This document shows positions 36,222 through 44,947 of a stretch of 64,000 nt of DNA, piece by piece; the stretch's first letter is position 1; each line of letters starts with the position of its first letter. The position numbers and the translations under genes were made by a program. The stretch spans positions 62,001 through 126,000 of the forward strand of contig CAZCZI010000015.1 in assembly GCA_964503045.1 (NCBI GenBank), read 5' to 3'. Below the pieces are notes generated by a model. It was not told the DNA's origin and did no database searches. It was given only the letters and a program-made list of their open reading frames with translations. Source of the DNA: CAYZJR01 sp964503045 (GTDB taxonomy: Bacteria; Cyanobacteriota; Vampirovibrionia; Obscuribacterales; Obscuribacteraceae).

Positions 36222-36379
36222 ATTCGCACAGTCTGCCTTTGTGGAACAAATAGGAAGAAAAAGACTCCACAACCACTGTCGATAATGAAGAGTCTTCTGC
36301 TGACAGCGAAGATGCTGGAGATGGCGAACGTTTTATTTTAAGTACAGACTCATTAGCCAGGTCCTGGCTGGATACTGAA
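36221..36379 (+). pseudogene. Copy of the 5' region of GT-C-like paralogue A, start codon lost
   Basis: 36221-36251 equals 32024-32054; ~66 bases present in the original are missing. 36254-36325 then matches 32122-32190 and reads EEKDSTTTVDNEESSADSE, like paralogue A (EEQESTTPVDNEQSSADE). It is in frame with the gene at 36380, but TAG (36251-36253) replaces the TTG start of paralogue A. The stretch is therefore an untranslated remnant unless another start exists. Confidence 0.75.
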
Positions 36380-38035
36380 ATGTCGCAAGCGGAGACCGAA
36401 AGCTCCCAAGCCAAGTCCCTCACCAAAGGTGAGCAGATAGCTGTTTGGTTTTTGCCGAACCTTGGTGATGTCTTGTTCATTCTCGTGATTGTCTTTTTGA
36501 TGTGGCTGAAGCCGTCGTTCTTATTTGGAGACGGCTCGACAGGCTGGCATCTATGCGTCGGAGACTATGTGCTAAAAAACGGCGTACCTCACCAGGACAT
36601 CATCTCTTGCACCTTTTCCAATCAACCCTGGGTCGCATACCAATGGCTTTGGGACACTTTTACTGCATGCATCGTAAATCTCAACAACGGCGATTTGAAC
36701 TTACTTGCTGTTTGCATGAGCTGCATGATCGCGGCGTTGATGATGCTTCTGTACGATCGTTGTCGGAAAGAAGGCGCAAGCTTTCCGTTAGCACTTTTGC
36801 TTATCCCGCTGGGATGTATCGTAGCGGCGGTGCACTTTCTTGCACGACCTGTAATTTTTAACTTCTTCGGAATTTACTTCTTTGCCATTTGGCTTGAAGA
36901 TTATTGGCGCGGTGTGCTGACCGGCAAGAAGTTTGTGCTGCGTATGTCTCTTTTCATGCTGGTTTGGGTGAATGCGCATCCGGGCTTCATGTTGGGAATC
37001 GCGATGTGCGGTCTATACTTAATATGCTCGGCGCTTGCTTGGTTTGTCTCACTGAAATCAAATCTGAACAGCGTTTACTTGAAACGAGCACAGGTTTTGG
37101 GAATTGCTTCGGCTCTATTGACCGTGGAGACATTAGCGACTCCATATGGCATAGAGCTGCATCGTTATATGAAGGAGAAATTCTTCGGAAACTGGTCTAT
37201 ATCAGGCTCTACACACGAGTACATGCAACCCAACTTCCACGGCGAGTTTCAGCCGCTGTGCCTGGAGATTTTGATCTTCATGTTCATTTTCGGACTGGCA
37301 GTCACCAAATCGAGATTGTCAGTGCCACGCACTCTACTTTCGATTATGTTTATGCATCTGGCACTATCGGCGGTGCGCAGCATGCCGCTGTTCGTGATCG
37401 TTATACTGCCTGTCATATCACAATTGTTTTCAACCATTTCGATCGGTCCCTTCAATTCAACCTCCAAGCGGCGGTTTTGGTGGAGCAATGCCCTGGACAA
37501 GTGGAACAAGATGCACGTGGGCTACACCGCCAATGAGTTTTTATGCAATAAACACGCTTTGTCGGTGCTGGTGTTTCTGGTACTCAGTGCTCTGGCATTG
37601 AATCATGGCAGACTGCTCGAATCTCAACTGTTTAACTGTACCTGGAGCCCTCAAGACAAGCCGACTATGACCTTGGATTATCTCGTCGAACAAGTAAAGT
37701 CCGGAACCTTGGATTCGAGTCGCGGCTTCAATTACGATAACTGGGGTGGTTACATCAAGTTCAAAACCGGCTATCCGGTCACGATAGACGATCGTGCCGA
37801 CTTCTATGGCGAGCAATTCGTGCTTCGCTACACGATTATTCTTTTGGGCCTGCCTGAGTGGAAGAAACAGCTCGATGGCGGATTTTTCGAGATCACACAA
37901 AAGAAAGGGGCGAACGTGCAGTGGGTGCTGGTTCCCAAAGGAATGAAAATTTCGCAGCTGCTGAAAGAAGACCCCGACTGGGGAGCCCCGGCAAAGGAAG
38001 ATCAATGTTCGGAACTGTTCATTCGCAAACAGTAA
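36380..38035 (+). CDS. GT-C-like polytopic membrane protein (paralogue C)
   Basis: 551 residues, most similar to paralogue B in its start (QIAVWFLPNLGDVLFIL versus RIAIWFMPNLGDVIFPL) and sharing FGDGSTGWHLCVGDYVLKNG, FSNQPWVAYQWLWD, and the late NYDNWGGYIKFKTGYPVTI plus DDRADFYGEQF block. About ten membrane segments. Its first in-frame ATG is 36380; upstream codons are a copy of paralogue A's N-terminus without a start. The gene is convergent with LuxC (38071). Sugar or lipid transfer at the inner membrane is inferred from family resemblance only. Confidence 0.7.
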   Translation: MSQAETESSQAKSLTKGEQIAVWFLPNLGDVLFILVIVFLMWLKPSFLFGDGSTGWHLCVGDYVLKNGVPHQDIISCTFSNQPWVAYQWLWDTFTACIVNLNNGDLNLLAVCMSCMIAALMMLLYDRCRKEGASFPLALLLIPLGCIVAAVHFLARPVIFNFFGIYFFAIWLEDYWRGVLTGKKFVLRMSLFMLVWVNAHPGFMLGIAMCGLYLICSALAWFVSLKSNLNSVYLKRAQVLGIASALLTVETLATPYGIELHRYMKEKFFGNWSISGSTHEYMQPNFHGEFQPLCLEILIFMFIFGLAVTKSRLSVPRTLLSIMFMHLALSAVRSMPLFVIVILPVISQLFSTISIGPFNSTSKRRFWWSNALDKWNKMHVGYTANEFLCNKHALSVLVFLVLSALALNHGRLLESQLFNCTWSPQDKPTMTLDYLVEQVKSGTLDSSRGFNYDNWGGYIKFKTGYPVTIDDRADFYGEQFVLRYTIILLGLPEWKKQLDGGFFEITQKKGANVQWVLVPKGMKISQLLKEDPDWGAPAKEDQCSELFIRKQ

Positions 38036-38070
38036 CAGACAAGCAGTCGTGACCTGGTGCCGTCAACAAG

Positions 38071-39300
38071 TTATCGAATGTGCACGAGTTTGGTATATTG
38101 GTCAATCAAGTCGAAACCGTCCCACATCCTATGAAATGAGAGAGCCTGCCCAATAGGAACTATTCGGTCGATTCCTGCGCCATTGGCAGCTTCTGCAAAC
38201 TTGGTCAAGTCGTTGCGTTCAAATCCAAAATAGGTAAGAGTCTGGATCTTTTTAGTAAGGAGAGGCAATAGTTGATGCAAGGCATTCAAACCGGAAGAAT
38301 AGAATGTACCGAAGTTCGAGTGTTTCATTGGCAAAGATAAAAGGGAACCATAATCATCCAAACTGAGAACGGTAAGCTCGTTGCCCAAAATCGTCGCGCT
38401 TTTCACCGATGACTCGATAATGCAATCATAAGTGTTTGTCATTTTCGAAAGCGCAGGTCCGGCATCGAGAGTAAATGAGCGTTTCGAAAGGACCTGTGAC
38501 AGACATTCGAAAAACAGCACTTTTGCTGCATCATTTTCATTGTCTGTTCCACACCAAAATATATGCCGTGGTGACGAGCATGCCGCCTGATCGAACCAGT
38601 AACTGTCATTGAAGAAGTCATTTGCAAGCGCGATTTTTCTATCATCCGTCAAATTCAAATAGTTCTTCGAGTCGATTGCCGAAATTGAAAATCTGTCAGG
38701 AAATGGGAGATCGCGAGCGCCGGATTTCAACGGATGTTTCCTGATCTCGTCAATCGTCGCATCGCCTCCCCACATGACCCTGAGATCTGCAATGGAGCAA
38801 AGTCGCGAAGTAATCTCTTCGCAATGATCATAACTTATCACCGCAATCGTACTTTGCAACTTGGGATCATGTTTTTCCAGCACCCGATTGAAAAGTTCAC
38901 AGATAAGCTCCGTCTGCGGGGCGCGCCGAGACTTGCTCACCCGGACGAGAATTACATTGCCGGTGACGGCAGAGAGCAACCATGAATAGACGAACATCGT
39001 GTCTACATTGGTCGGCGCAAAATGCAACACTCGACCTATAGGCACCCTAACGCAAGTCGCTTCACCAGTGGTCTTTGGTCTCATCGAAAGAACATTTGCT
39101 CGCCGCATGAAAAATGCAAGCGCTTGCAACTCCGGAAACTCCTTTGCGGCCGGAGCTGTAAATAACGACTGAGCAACGTCATCAATCAGCTCGACAAGCG
39201 CGCTAGCAAAAGGGTTTTGGCATTGAGCGAATTTGAAGGAATCGCTGAGTTCCGACAGCTCTACATTTTTTTGAAACGGCACGAGTTGTTCTACGATCAT
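38071..39300 (-). CDS. LuxC-like acyl-CoA/acyl-protein reductase
   Basis: 409 residues from ATG 39300. Family marks: a Rossmann-like NADPH region after GRVLHFAPTNVDTMFVYSW (~90-108), the catalytic Cys in YWFDQAACSSPRHIFWCG (~235), and LTYFGFERNDLTKFAEAANG near the C-terminus. LuxC reduces an acyl group, passed from LuxE, to an aldehyde. Here there is no LuxA/B luciferase, so the aldehyde serves another product. Its ATG overlaps the LuxE stop by four bases (ATGA), giving tight stoichiometry. It is the last gene of a nine-gene minus-strand operon. Confidence 0.8.
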   Translation of the reverse strand: MIVEQLVPFQKNVELSELSDSFKFAQCQNPFASALVELIDDVAQSLFTAPAAKEFPELQALAFFMRRANVLSMRPKTTGEATCVRVPIGRVLHFAPTNVDTMFVYSWLLSAVTGNVILVRVSKSRRAPQTELICELFNRVLEKHDPKLQSTIAVISYDHCEEITSRLCSIADLRVMWGGDATIDEIRKHPLKSGARDLPFPDRFSISAIDSKNYLNLTDDRKIALANDFFNDSYWFDQAACSSPRHIFWCGTDNENDAAKVLFFECLSQVLSKRSFTLDAGPALSKMTNTYDCIIESSVKSATILGNELTVLSLDDYGSLLSLPMKHSNFGTFYSSGLNALHQLLPLLTKKIQTLTYFGFERNDLTKFAEAANGAGIDRIVPIGQALSFHRMWDGFDLIDQYTKLVHIR

Positions 39301-40412
39301 CCGCTTATCTCTTCTGTCTCTTGTCTTGCATATGCATGAACGTTGCTGCAGCCACGTAAGACCGCATTGGGCACACGTCCTACAACTGAAAATCTCTTTC
39401 CGAAACGATTGCAGCAAGAGTCGTCGATTCCTTCAATAACTCCAAGATCTTCAGTGAGAATGGAGTGTCCAGGATAACTTTTTGGCAGAGCGCTCAGGAC
39501 TTGAATGACCCCAACCTCACCAGTCTTGCATTGCTGCCACGTGAGCGGGTTTCTTACAATTACATCAGCGAAGGCCGGCGCGTAGAGAAAACCATCTTCA
39601 CCTTCGATAAATATGCTTCCAACTTGCTCGACCATTCCATAGAAATTAAACACCGCCGGAATTCCGGCAACTCTTTTCAGCCGTTGGTTGAATTCCTTTT
39701 TACTGACTTGTTCTTCAATCAAGCGTTTCCAGCCACCGCTGTGTATTAGAATGCTGTTGCTGAGATGCGGTGTGATATCACCGACAGCACCATTTTCCAA
39801 CGAAAGCATGAAGTATTGCCAAACCATGAATGTGAAGCCGTACAAGAAGATACGTTGTCCGGAATACTTCGTCAGATACGCTTTTAGTCCATCCTTATTT
39901 AAGGTCATGTCTTCGTTTAGAGCGAAGAAGTGATCCCGTCCGAAGTTCATCATGCCTAGTATTGCAGTTTGGCGGGCGGTCAAACTCGTTCGATCGGCCA
40001 AGACTTTTTTGGTGTCGACGATAATCATGGGGCAACGAGTTGATCCCAATTGGCGTTTCATAATCGAGGAAAGTGAAAGTGTTTGCAGTCGTGCCGTGTC
40101 TTGATCCAGATAGATTTTACTGACTGCTTGTCCTGTGGTGCCGCTCGAGGTGAGAACCTTGAAGACATCGCTGCGGGTGACGCTCAATAAGTCTCTTTGC
40201 TTAAACAATCCGATAGGAAGATACGGTAAATCGGACAGCATTGCGGCGTCACTGCTGAAGCCAGGGTAAAGAACCTTCAATACTTTGTCGTAATCAGGGC
40301 ACTTTTGCCGGTGATGTTCGGACAAACGATTCAATTGCGCAACGAGAATCTGTTCTTTCTCGCTTTGTCGCAAGCTGTATGGATCAATCTCGATTAGATC
40401 CTTGAGTTCCAT
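39297..40412 (-). CDS. LuxE-like acyl-protein synthetase
   Basis: 371 residues. An ATP-dependent enzyme that activates a carboxylate as acyl-AMP and loads it onto its own Cys for LuxC. It shows VLTSSGTTGQAVSKIY (~86-101), FNFYGMVEQVGSIF (~255-268) and a C-terminal VGRVPNAVLRGCSNVH where the Cys is the likely acylated residue. Start ATG 40412 shares one base with the ligase stop (TAATG), and its end overlaps LuxC by four bases. Carboxylate chain length is unknown. Confidence 0.8.
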   Translation of the reverse strand: MELKDLIEIDPYSLRQSEKEQILVAQLNRLSEHHRQKCPDYDKVLKVLYPGFSSDAAMLSDLPYLPIGLFKQRDLLSVTRSDVFKVLTSSGTTGQAVSKIYLDQDTARLQTLSLSSIMKRQLGSTRCPMIIVDTKKVLADRTSLTARQTAILGMMNFGRDHFFALNEDMTLNKDGLKAYLTKYSGQRIFLYGFTFMVWQYFMLSLENGAVGDITPHLSNSILIHSGGWKRLIEEQVSKKEFNQRLKRVAGIPAVFNFYGMVEQVGSIFIEGEDGFLYAPAFADVIVRNPLTWQQCKTGEVGVIQVLSALPKSYPGHSILTEDLGVIEGIDDSCCNRFGKRFSVVGRVPNAVLRGCSNVHAYARQETEEISG

Positions 40413-41833
40413 TATGTGTCACAGGCATCCGTGATGAGCTTCATATAGTCTATCTTGCCGTTAGACTTTCTCGGAAGACTTTCGATGGCAATCGGGCAGA
40501 TTGCGGAGTGATGTATGCCCAAACTTTGTGCAAGCTGCACTTTCCTCGGCTGCACTCTTGCATAGGTATCGCCTTCGCAATATATAAGCAAGCGTTGGTC
40601 GTCGCTCACGACCGCCAAGCTCCCCTCCCGCGAAAGCAGCGCCTCGATTTCGTCCAAATTCAGCCTGATGCCAAAGATCTTTCCAAAGCGCTGGGTGCGC
40701 CCGGTGATATAGAGCATCCCATCCCCGTCCAAAAATCCCAGGTCCCCTGTATACAAAACACCTTGGTTGATATCACCAAGATCGAGGTCCTCGCGACCGG
40801 CGGCGTATCCCAACATCACATTTCGCCCGCGATACACGACTTCGCCTGCCGCATCGCCAGCCTGACCACCGTCTTTGCGGTCCACTTTCCGTATTTCAAC
40901 TATTCCGCCAGGTATCGCTTTGCCAACCGATCCCAGTTTTGCCGGCAACCTGTCAGGCTCAAGAACTGCAATTCTCGCGGTAGCCTCCGTCTGACCATAC
41001 ATAGTAAAAAAGCGCCCGCCGCGGTTCGACATGATTTGGTGGAAGTGTCCTATCGATTCGTTGGAAAGCTTTCCGCCCGCCTGGGTCATGGTTTTCAACT
41101 GCGGCACGCCGAGCGCGTCAATGTCGAGTCGCTTGAGGATTTCATAAGAGTACGGCACTCCGGCAAACGACGTGACCTCAGTCTCGCGCAGATGATTCCA
41201 AAACAACTTGCTGGTCAACATGTGCCGCGTAACGACTACCGTCGCACCGGATGCCAGATGACTGTTCAAGACCGAAAGCCCGTAGGAATAGTGTATTGGC
41301 AGACTGAGAACGGCGCGATCGCCGCTTTTTATCGCAAGTGCTTCTGCAATAGATAAGGCATTTGCTTCGAGATTCTCGTTAGACAACCTCACCATCTTGC
41401 CACCACCTGTAGAACCGGAGGTGGGAAGCAGCAGTTTTGTCAGATTACCGGAAATCGGCGCCGCATCTCTTTGCGCCCGCAACGCACAAACCCTGCTTTT
41501 GTGCTGCTCGCGGACGTATGTCTGACCTTCAAAGTGGCTACTTCCAACACAATCAATGATCACGTCCGGTTTGTAAGAATCAACCAGTCCGGCAATTCTC
41601 TCCGGCACTAACCGGGCATTTATCAACGCCACCGCATTATTGGATTGAAGTGCCGCCAGGTACGCCAGAATTGAGCCGACACTATTGTCCGACAACAAGA
41701 AAATGAGACCTCTTGTTTTTGATGAAACAATCGGCATAAGCTCGTCGATTCCGCGAACCACGTCGTTGAAAGTAAGTGTCTCGCCTCTTTCGGGATCAAC
41801 TATAGCAATAGCCGATGAGCGCTCGAAAAGCAT
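40412..41833 (-). CDS. AMP-binding acyl ligase
   Basis: 473 residues, ANL superfamily. The AMP-binding loop is LLLPTSGSTGGGKMVRLSNEN (~134-154), then FFTMYGQTEATARIAVLEP (~275-293), LYTGDLGFLDGDGMLYITGR (~365-384) and the C-terminal Lys in LPRKSNGKIDY. It would activate a carboxylic acid and transfer it to CoA or to the ACP encoded two genes upstream. Having both this ligase and LuxE in one operon is notable: one may load the carrier and the other feed the reductase. It shares one base with the SDR stop. Confidence 0.8.
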   Translation of the reverse strand: MLFERSSAIAIVDPERGETLTFNDVVRGIDELMPIVSSKTRGLIFLLSDNSVGSILAYLAALQSNNAVALINARLVPERIAGLVDSYKPDVIIDCVGSSHFEGQTYVREQHKSRVCALRAQRDAAPISGNLTKLLLPTSGSTGGGKMVRLSNENLEANALSIAEALAIKSGDRAVLSLPIHYSYGLSVLNSHLASGATVVVTRHMLTSKLFWNHLRETEVTSFAGVPYSYEILKRLDIDALGVPQLKTMTQAGGKLSNESIGHFHQIMSNRGGRFFTMYGQTEATARIAVLEPDRLPAKLGSVGKAIPGGIVEIRKVDRKDGGQAGDAAGEVVYRGRNVMLGYAAGREDLDLGDINQGVLYTGDLGFLDGDGMLYITGRTQRFGKIFGIRLNLDEIEALLSREGSLAVVSDDQRLLIYCEGDTYARVQPRKVQLAQSLGIHHSAICPIAIESLPRKSNGKIDYMKLITDACDT

Positions 41834-42591
41834 TAGATAAGGAAACCGCCGTCGACACCAAGCACTTGCCCTGTCACGTAAGAGGACATTTCGCTGCCGA
41901 GAAAGAGAATGACCTTCGCTACTTCTTCTGGTTGCCCGATTCTCTTCATTGCGATGCTGGCCAGGCGCTCGTTGAATTTTTCTTTGGGAATGCTTCTGGC
42001 CATATCCGTATCAATGAAACCAGGAGTGATGGCATTGACTCTGATGTTTTGCGGCGCCAACTCCTTAGCCGCGGACAAGGTTAGTCCAATTAAAGCGGCT
42101 TTGCTTGCCGCATAGACACTTTGTCCGACATTACCGCGCACACCAATGATTGAACTTACATTGATAATCGAACCGGACTTATTGCGTCCCATCAATCTGG
42201 CTGCGTTTTGCAAATGCCAAAGCGGACCGCAAGCGTTGACTGAAAACGTGTCCCGGATCAAACTTTCGGAAATCATTCCCAATAGGGCGTCTCCGAGCAC
42301 ACCGGCATTGTTGACTAGAATATCCAGGCGCTTGAATTTACTGAAAATCTGTTTGTACGCATCACTACTTTTTTCAAAATCGGATACATCAAACAACATT
42401 CCGGTTGCGCAGTCAGGATTGATTTCGTTCAGTTCTTTGACTCGTTGCTCGAGAAGCTCGGGGCTTGAACGCCCATTGATGATGACTTTCGCTCCATGAT
42501 GAGCGAGAGTTCGAGCTGCCGCCCAACCAATGCCCCTGGTAGAGCCTGTCACCAGAGCGACTTTTCCTTCAACCAACGAATTCGATACCAT
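41833..42591 (-). CDS. SDR-family 3-oxoacyl-ACP reductase-like enzyme (FabG-like)
   Basis: 252 residues from ATG 42591. NADP-binding GSTRGIG (~14-20), NNAGVLGD, catalytic Ser in NVSSIIG (~140) and YAASKAA (~154), and the C-terminal VTGQVLGVDGGF are all intact. It likely reduces a 3-oxoacyl or similar carbonyl on the ACP or on an aldehyde made by LuxC. The start lies inside the end of the ACP gene (23-base overlap), so the two are coupled. No ketosynthase is encoded in the operon, so chain extension is not apparent. Confidence 0.85.
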   Translation of the reverse strand: MVSNSLVEGKVALVTGSTRGIGWAAARTLAHHGAKVIINGRSSPELLEQRVKELNEINPDCATGMLFDVSDFEKSSDAYKQIFSKFKRLDILVNNAGVLGDALLGMISESLIRDTFSVNACGPLWHLQNAARLMGRNKSGSIINVSSIIGVRGNVGQSVYAASKAALIGLTLSAAKELAPQNIRVNAITPGFIDTDMARSIPKEKFNERLASIAMKRIGQPEEVAKVILFLGSEMSSYVTGQVLGVDGGFLI

Positions 42592-42814
42592 GAATCGATA
42601 GAATCTCTTTTGCTCTTGCAAAACTGCTCATCGACAAAACCTCGTCTGTGTCGAGCATTACATCAAACTCTTTCTCGATTGCGTTAATCAGTTGCACGTG
42701 CGCAACCGAATCCCACTCGGCAATGCTTCCATAGCTTAGCGTTTCGACGTCAATATCCGACCCAATAGCGAGGGCGTCTGCGAAGGCGCTTTTCAATCTG
42801 GGTAGGGAGTCCAT
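42569..42814 (-). CDS. Acyl carrier protein
   Basis: 81 residues from ATG 42814; a TTG extension to 42865 is less likely. SIAEWDSVAHVQLINAIEKEF contains the Ser (WDS) that takes the phosphopantetheine arm, and the acidic helices are typical. It is a dedicated carrier, separate from the housekeeping ACP, as its position between reductase and acyltransferase genes indicates. A phosphopantetheinyl transferase is not encoded nearby. Overlaps the SDR gene by 23 bases. Confidence 0.85.
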   Translation of the reverse strand: MDSLPRLKSAFADALAIGSDIDVETLSYGSIAEWDSVAHVQLINAIEKEFDVMLDTDEVLSMSSFARAKEILSIHGIEFVG

Positions 42815-42922
42815 TAGTAATTCGGGTAATTCGATGATTCGCAACCGCTGTCTAACTCGGTTCAAGCAGTGCCGGTCTTAACATACAAGCCAACAGATTA
42901 TAGCTCAGTTGAAACTATCAAT

Positions 42923-43969
42923 TTAGACAGGCACGACCGTCTTTTCCGGTGAAAGCTCAAACTTCTTACCGCACTGGCTGCAAGTAGCCGCCCCACCAAC
43001 GAATTCCAGCCTGTTGCGGCAGTAGCAGGCCCAGCCATATGCACGGGAATTGAGGGCGTATACAAGAGCCTGCGACGGCTGATCGGTTGCAATGAGGCAA
43101 CCAATTCCAACATAGGCGTTTGCTCCGATACGAACGCCTTCGTCTATAACGGTCTTCGGTCCGATCCAGGCACCGTCTTCTATGACCGCGTCGTTTCCAA
43201 CATATGAAGAGCCGGGCAGCGAGCAGTGTCTTCCTATCGTGACTCCGCTTGCTATGTGAATGAGGTTGTCTATTTTCGACTCGACGCCAACATACGTAAA
43301 CTCACCGCTGATGCCGCGATCGATGCAAGAGACCGGACCTACCTCGACACCGCTATCCAACCAAACACCACCAGCGTGACTGACTCGCAGCCGTGGCGTG
43401 CCGGCTGCAAACAAACCGATTGAATCCGTGCCGATGGTGGCATTTGCAGAAATGCTTACATCTTCGCCCACAAAAGTGTTCGGCAACAAGACCACACCAT
43501 CTGCGATCACTGCGCCTTTGGAGATATAGACGTTTGAATGAACGATAGCCGATTTTGCGATATTGGCTTTCGCATCAGAGAACGACTGCAAGAGTTCGAA
43601 GCGCCCCTTGCCTTGGAGGTCGTTCAAGATTTCGCAAAATGCAAGTTTCGGATTTTTGTCTGTGATCAGCAAAGCGCATGATACAGACTTGCTTCTATCG
43701 ATAGCAATCTTGTCTTTTTCGTTGACAATCAATATTCGCTGGAGATTTGGCAGCGAACCATCAAATGAAGAAGCATCAAAATAGGTGAGTACGGGCCCGG
43801 AGGCCGCGCCATTTGGATATGACAGCAGAAACGAAATCTCGATGTCTTCCCCGGCCGTTTTCATGCCATAGTCACGACCCAATTGCGCGAGGCTGACAGC
43901 AGAGCTCAACCCAAGACTTCTGGGTCTTCCATTTGCAGTCAAAAGCTCTTTGGGATTTATACTAGACAT
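42923..43969 (-). CDS. LpxD-like hexapeptide acyltransferase with C-terminal zinc-ribbon-like end, catalytic His lost
   Basis: 348 residues. An LpxD-type N-terminal domain (DIEISFLLSYPN..., IDRSKSVSCALLITDKNPKLAFCEIL) precedes a left-handed beta-helix (~130-290). LpxD uses the His of an IAHN motif to pass an acyl chain from ACP to an amino sugar. Here the aligned stretch reads NLIHIASGVTIG, with Ser where that His should be. The C-terminus has CYCRNRLEF and CSQCGKKFEL, a zinc-ribbon-like cysteine cluster absent from LpxD. Ten bases separate it from the second copy (43979). It may be structural or use a shifted His. Confidence 0.75.
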   Translation of the reverse strand: MSSINPKELLTANGRPRSLGLSSAVSLAQLGRDYGMKTAGEDIEISFLLSYPNGAASGPVLTYFDASSFDGSLPNLQRILIVNEKDKIAIDRSKSVSCALLITDKNPKLAFCEILNDLQGKGRFELLQSFSDAKANIAKSAIVHSNVYISKGAVIADGVVLLPNTFVGEDVSISANATIGTDSIGLFAAGTPRLRVSHAGGVWLDSGVEVGPVSCIDRGISGEFTYVGVESKIDNLIHIASGVTIGRHCSLPGSSYVGNDAVIEDGAWIGPKTVIDEGVRIGANAYVGIGCLIATDQPSQALVYALNSRAYGWACYCRNRLEFVGGAATCSQCGKKFELSPEKTVVPV

Positions 43970-43978
43970 GCGACTCCC

Positions 43979-44947
43979 CTAGTTTCTTTCTAGGCAAACT
44001 TGTACATTGTTTTCGGGTTCTTTGGTCGTTGAAGCCGTACCTTCAACGACGCCAAATGGCGGGATATCTCGTAAGACGACCGATAGATTTCCGATTCGAC
44101 TGTAGGCACCAAGGGTGGTGATTTGCAAAATTGTCGCATGCGGTCCTATTTGAACTCCATCCTCGATGGAAACGAATCCGGCAATTTGCGCACCAGATCC
44201 AATATGGCATCCAATGCCGGTCTTTACACTGTGTGCGACGTGAACAAAGTGTCCGATAGAAGTGGCTTCTCCGATATAAGTAAACTCGCCGAAGTATCCC
44301 TTATCGACGCACGTATTGGCACCGATAGTCACACCAGAAGCCAGCCAAACTCCTCCTGCATGTGGTAGAATGCGGCGTCTGCCCCTGATCTCAACAGGTT
44401 CCCATCCGTTGTGACCAATCACCGCCTTAGGATGTACGACCACGCCAACGCCAACATAAGTATTGGGAAGAATCTTGGCACCGTCACTAATGAATGCATC
44501 GCGATCGATATAAACGTTTCTGCCAATGTAGGCTGAATCAGCTATTTTCGCCGAAGGATCGCGATAGCTCTTCAATGCCTCATATCTTCCTTCGTTGACC
44601 GAGTCGAACAAGATCTCAAAGAAAGTTGATTTCGGATCGTCTGAAACTAGGACGGTGTTGTCGCTTTCCAAAACGATATCTTTCAATTCCGGTTTTGTAA
44701 TTATTGCGCAGTGCTTGACGCCGTCAAGCAGGTGGGCGAATTTCGCCGAGCTGAAGAAACTCGCGGAATACTGCGAACATGGACCATTCGTCGTTGTTAG
44801 TTTTTCGATTGAACGAAGCTGCAAATCATTGCCATAAAGTTGCAACGAATATCGCTTCGACAGCTCGGTAGCAAGAACTGAATCAAGACGCAGACTGGCC
44901 GGTTGCGTCGAGCCAGAGAGCAACTCTTGTGGGGTGATTTCCTTCAT
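43979..44947 (-). CDS. LpxD-like hexapeptide N-acyltransferase
   Basis: 322 residues from ATG 44947. Paralogue of the neighbour at 42923 with the same N-terminal domain (ITPQELLSGSTQPASLRLDS start) and beta-helix, but it keeps HFVHVAHSVKTG, where the second His matches LpxD's catalytic one. It is thus the likely active acyltransferase of the pair, using the operon's ACP as donor and an amino sugar as acceptor. No C-terminal cysteine cluster. Its ATG overlaps the GT2 stop by four bases (ATGA). Confidence 0.75.
   Translation of the reverse strand: MKEITPQELLSGSTQPASLRLDSVLATELSKRYSLQLYGNDLQLRSIEKLTTTNGPCSQYSASFFSSAKFAHLLDGVKHCAIITKPELKDIVLESDNTVLVSDDPKSTFFEILFDSVNEGRYEALKSYRDPSAKIADSAYIGRNVYIDRDAFISDGAKILPNTYVGVGVVVHPKAVIGHNGWEPVEIRGRRRILPHAGGVWLASGVTIGANTCVDKGYFGEFTYIGEATSIGHFVHVAHSVKTGIGCHIGSGAQIAGFVSIEDGVQIGPHATILQITTLGAYSRIGNLSVVLRDIPPFGVVEGTASTTKEPENNVQVCLERN

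Noticed and set aside
36070..36480. 136-codon open frame on the minus strand
   Set aside because: It joins the GT2 relic to the reverse of the GT-C 5' region; only the end matches a known protein. A relic, not a gene.
40508..41356. 282-codon plus-strand open frame
   Set aside because: It is antisense to the AMP-ligase, whose ATP-binding motifs are intact.
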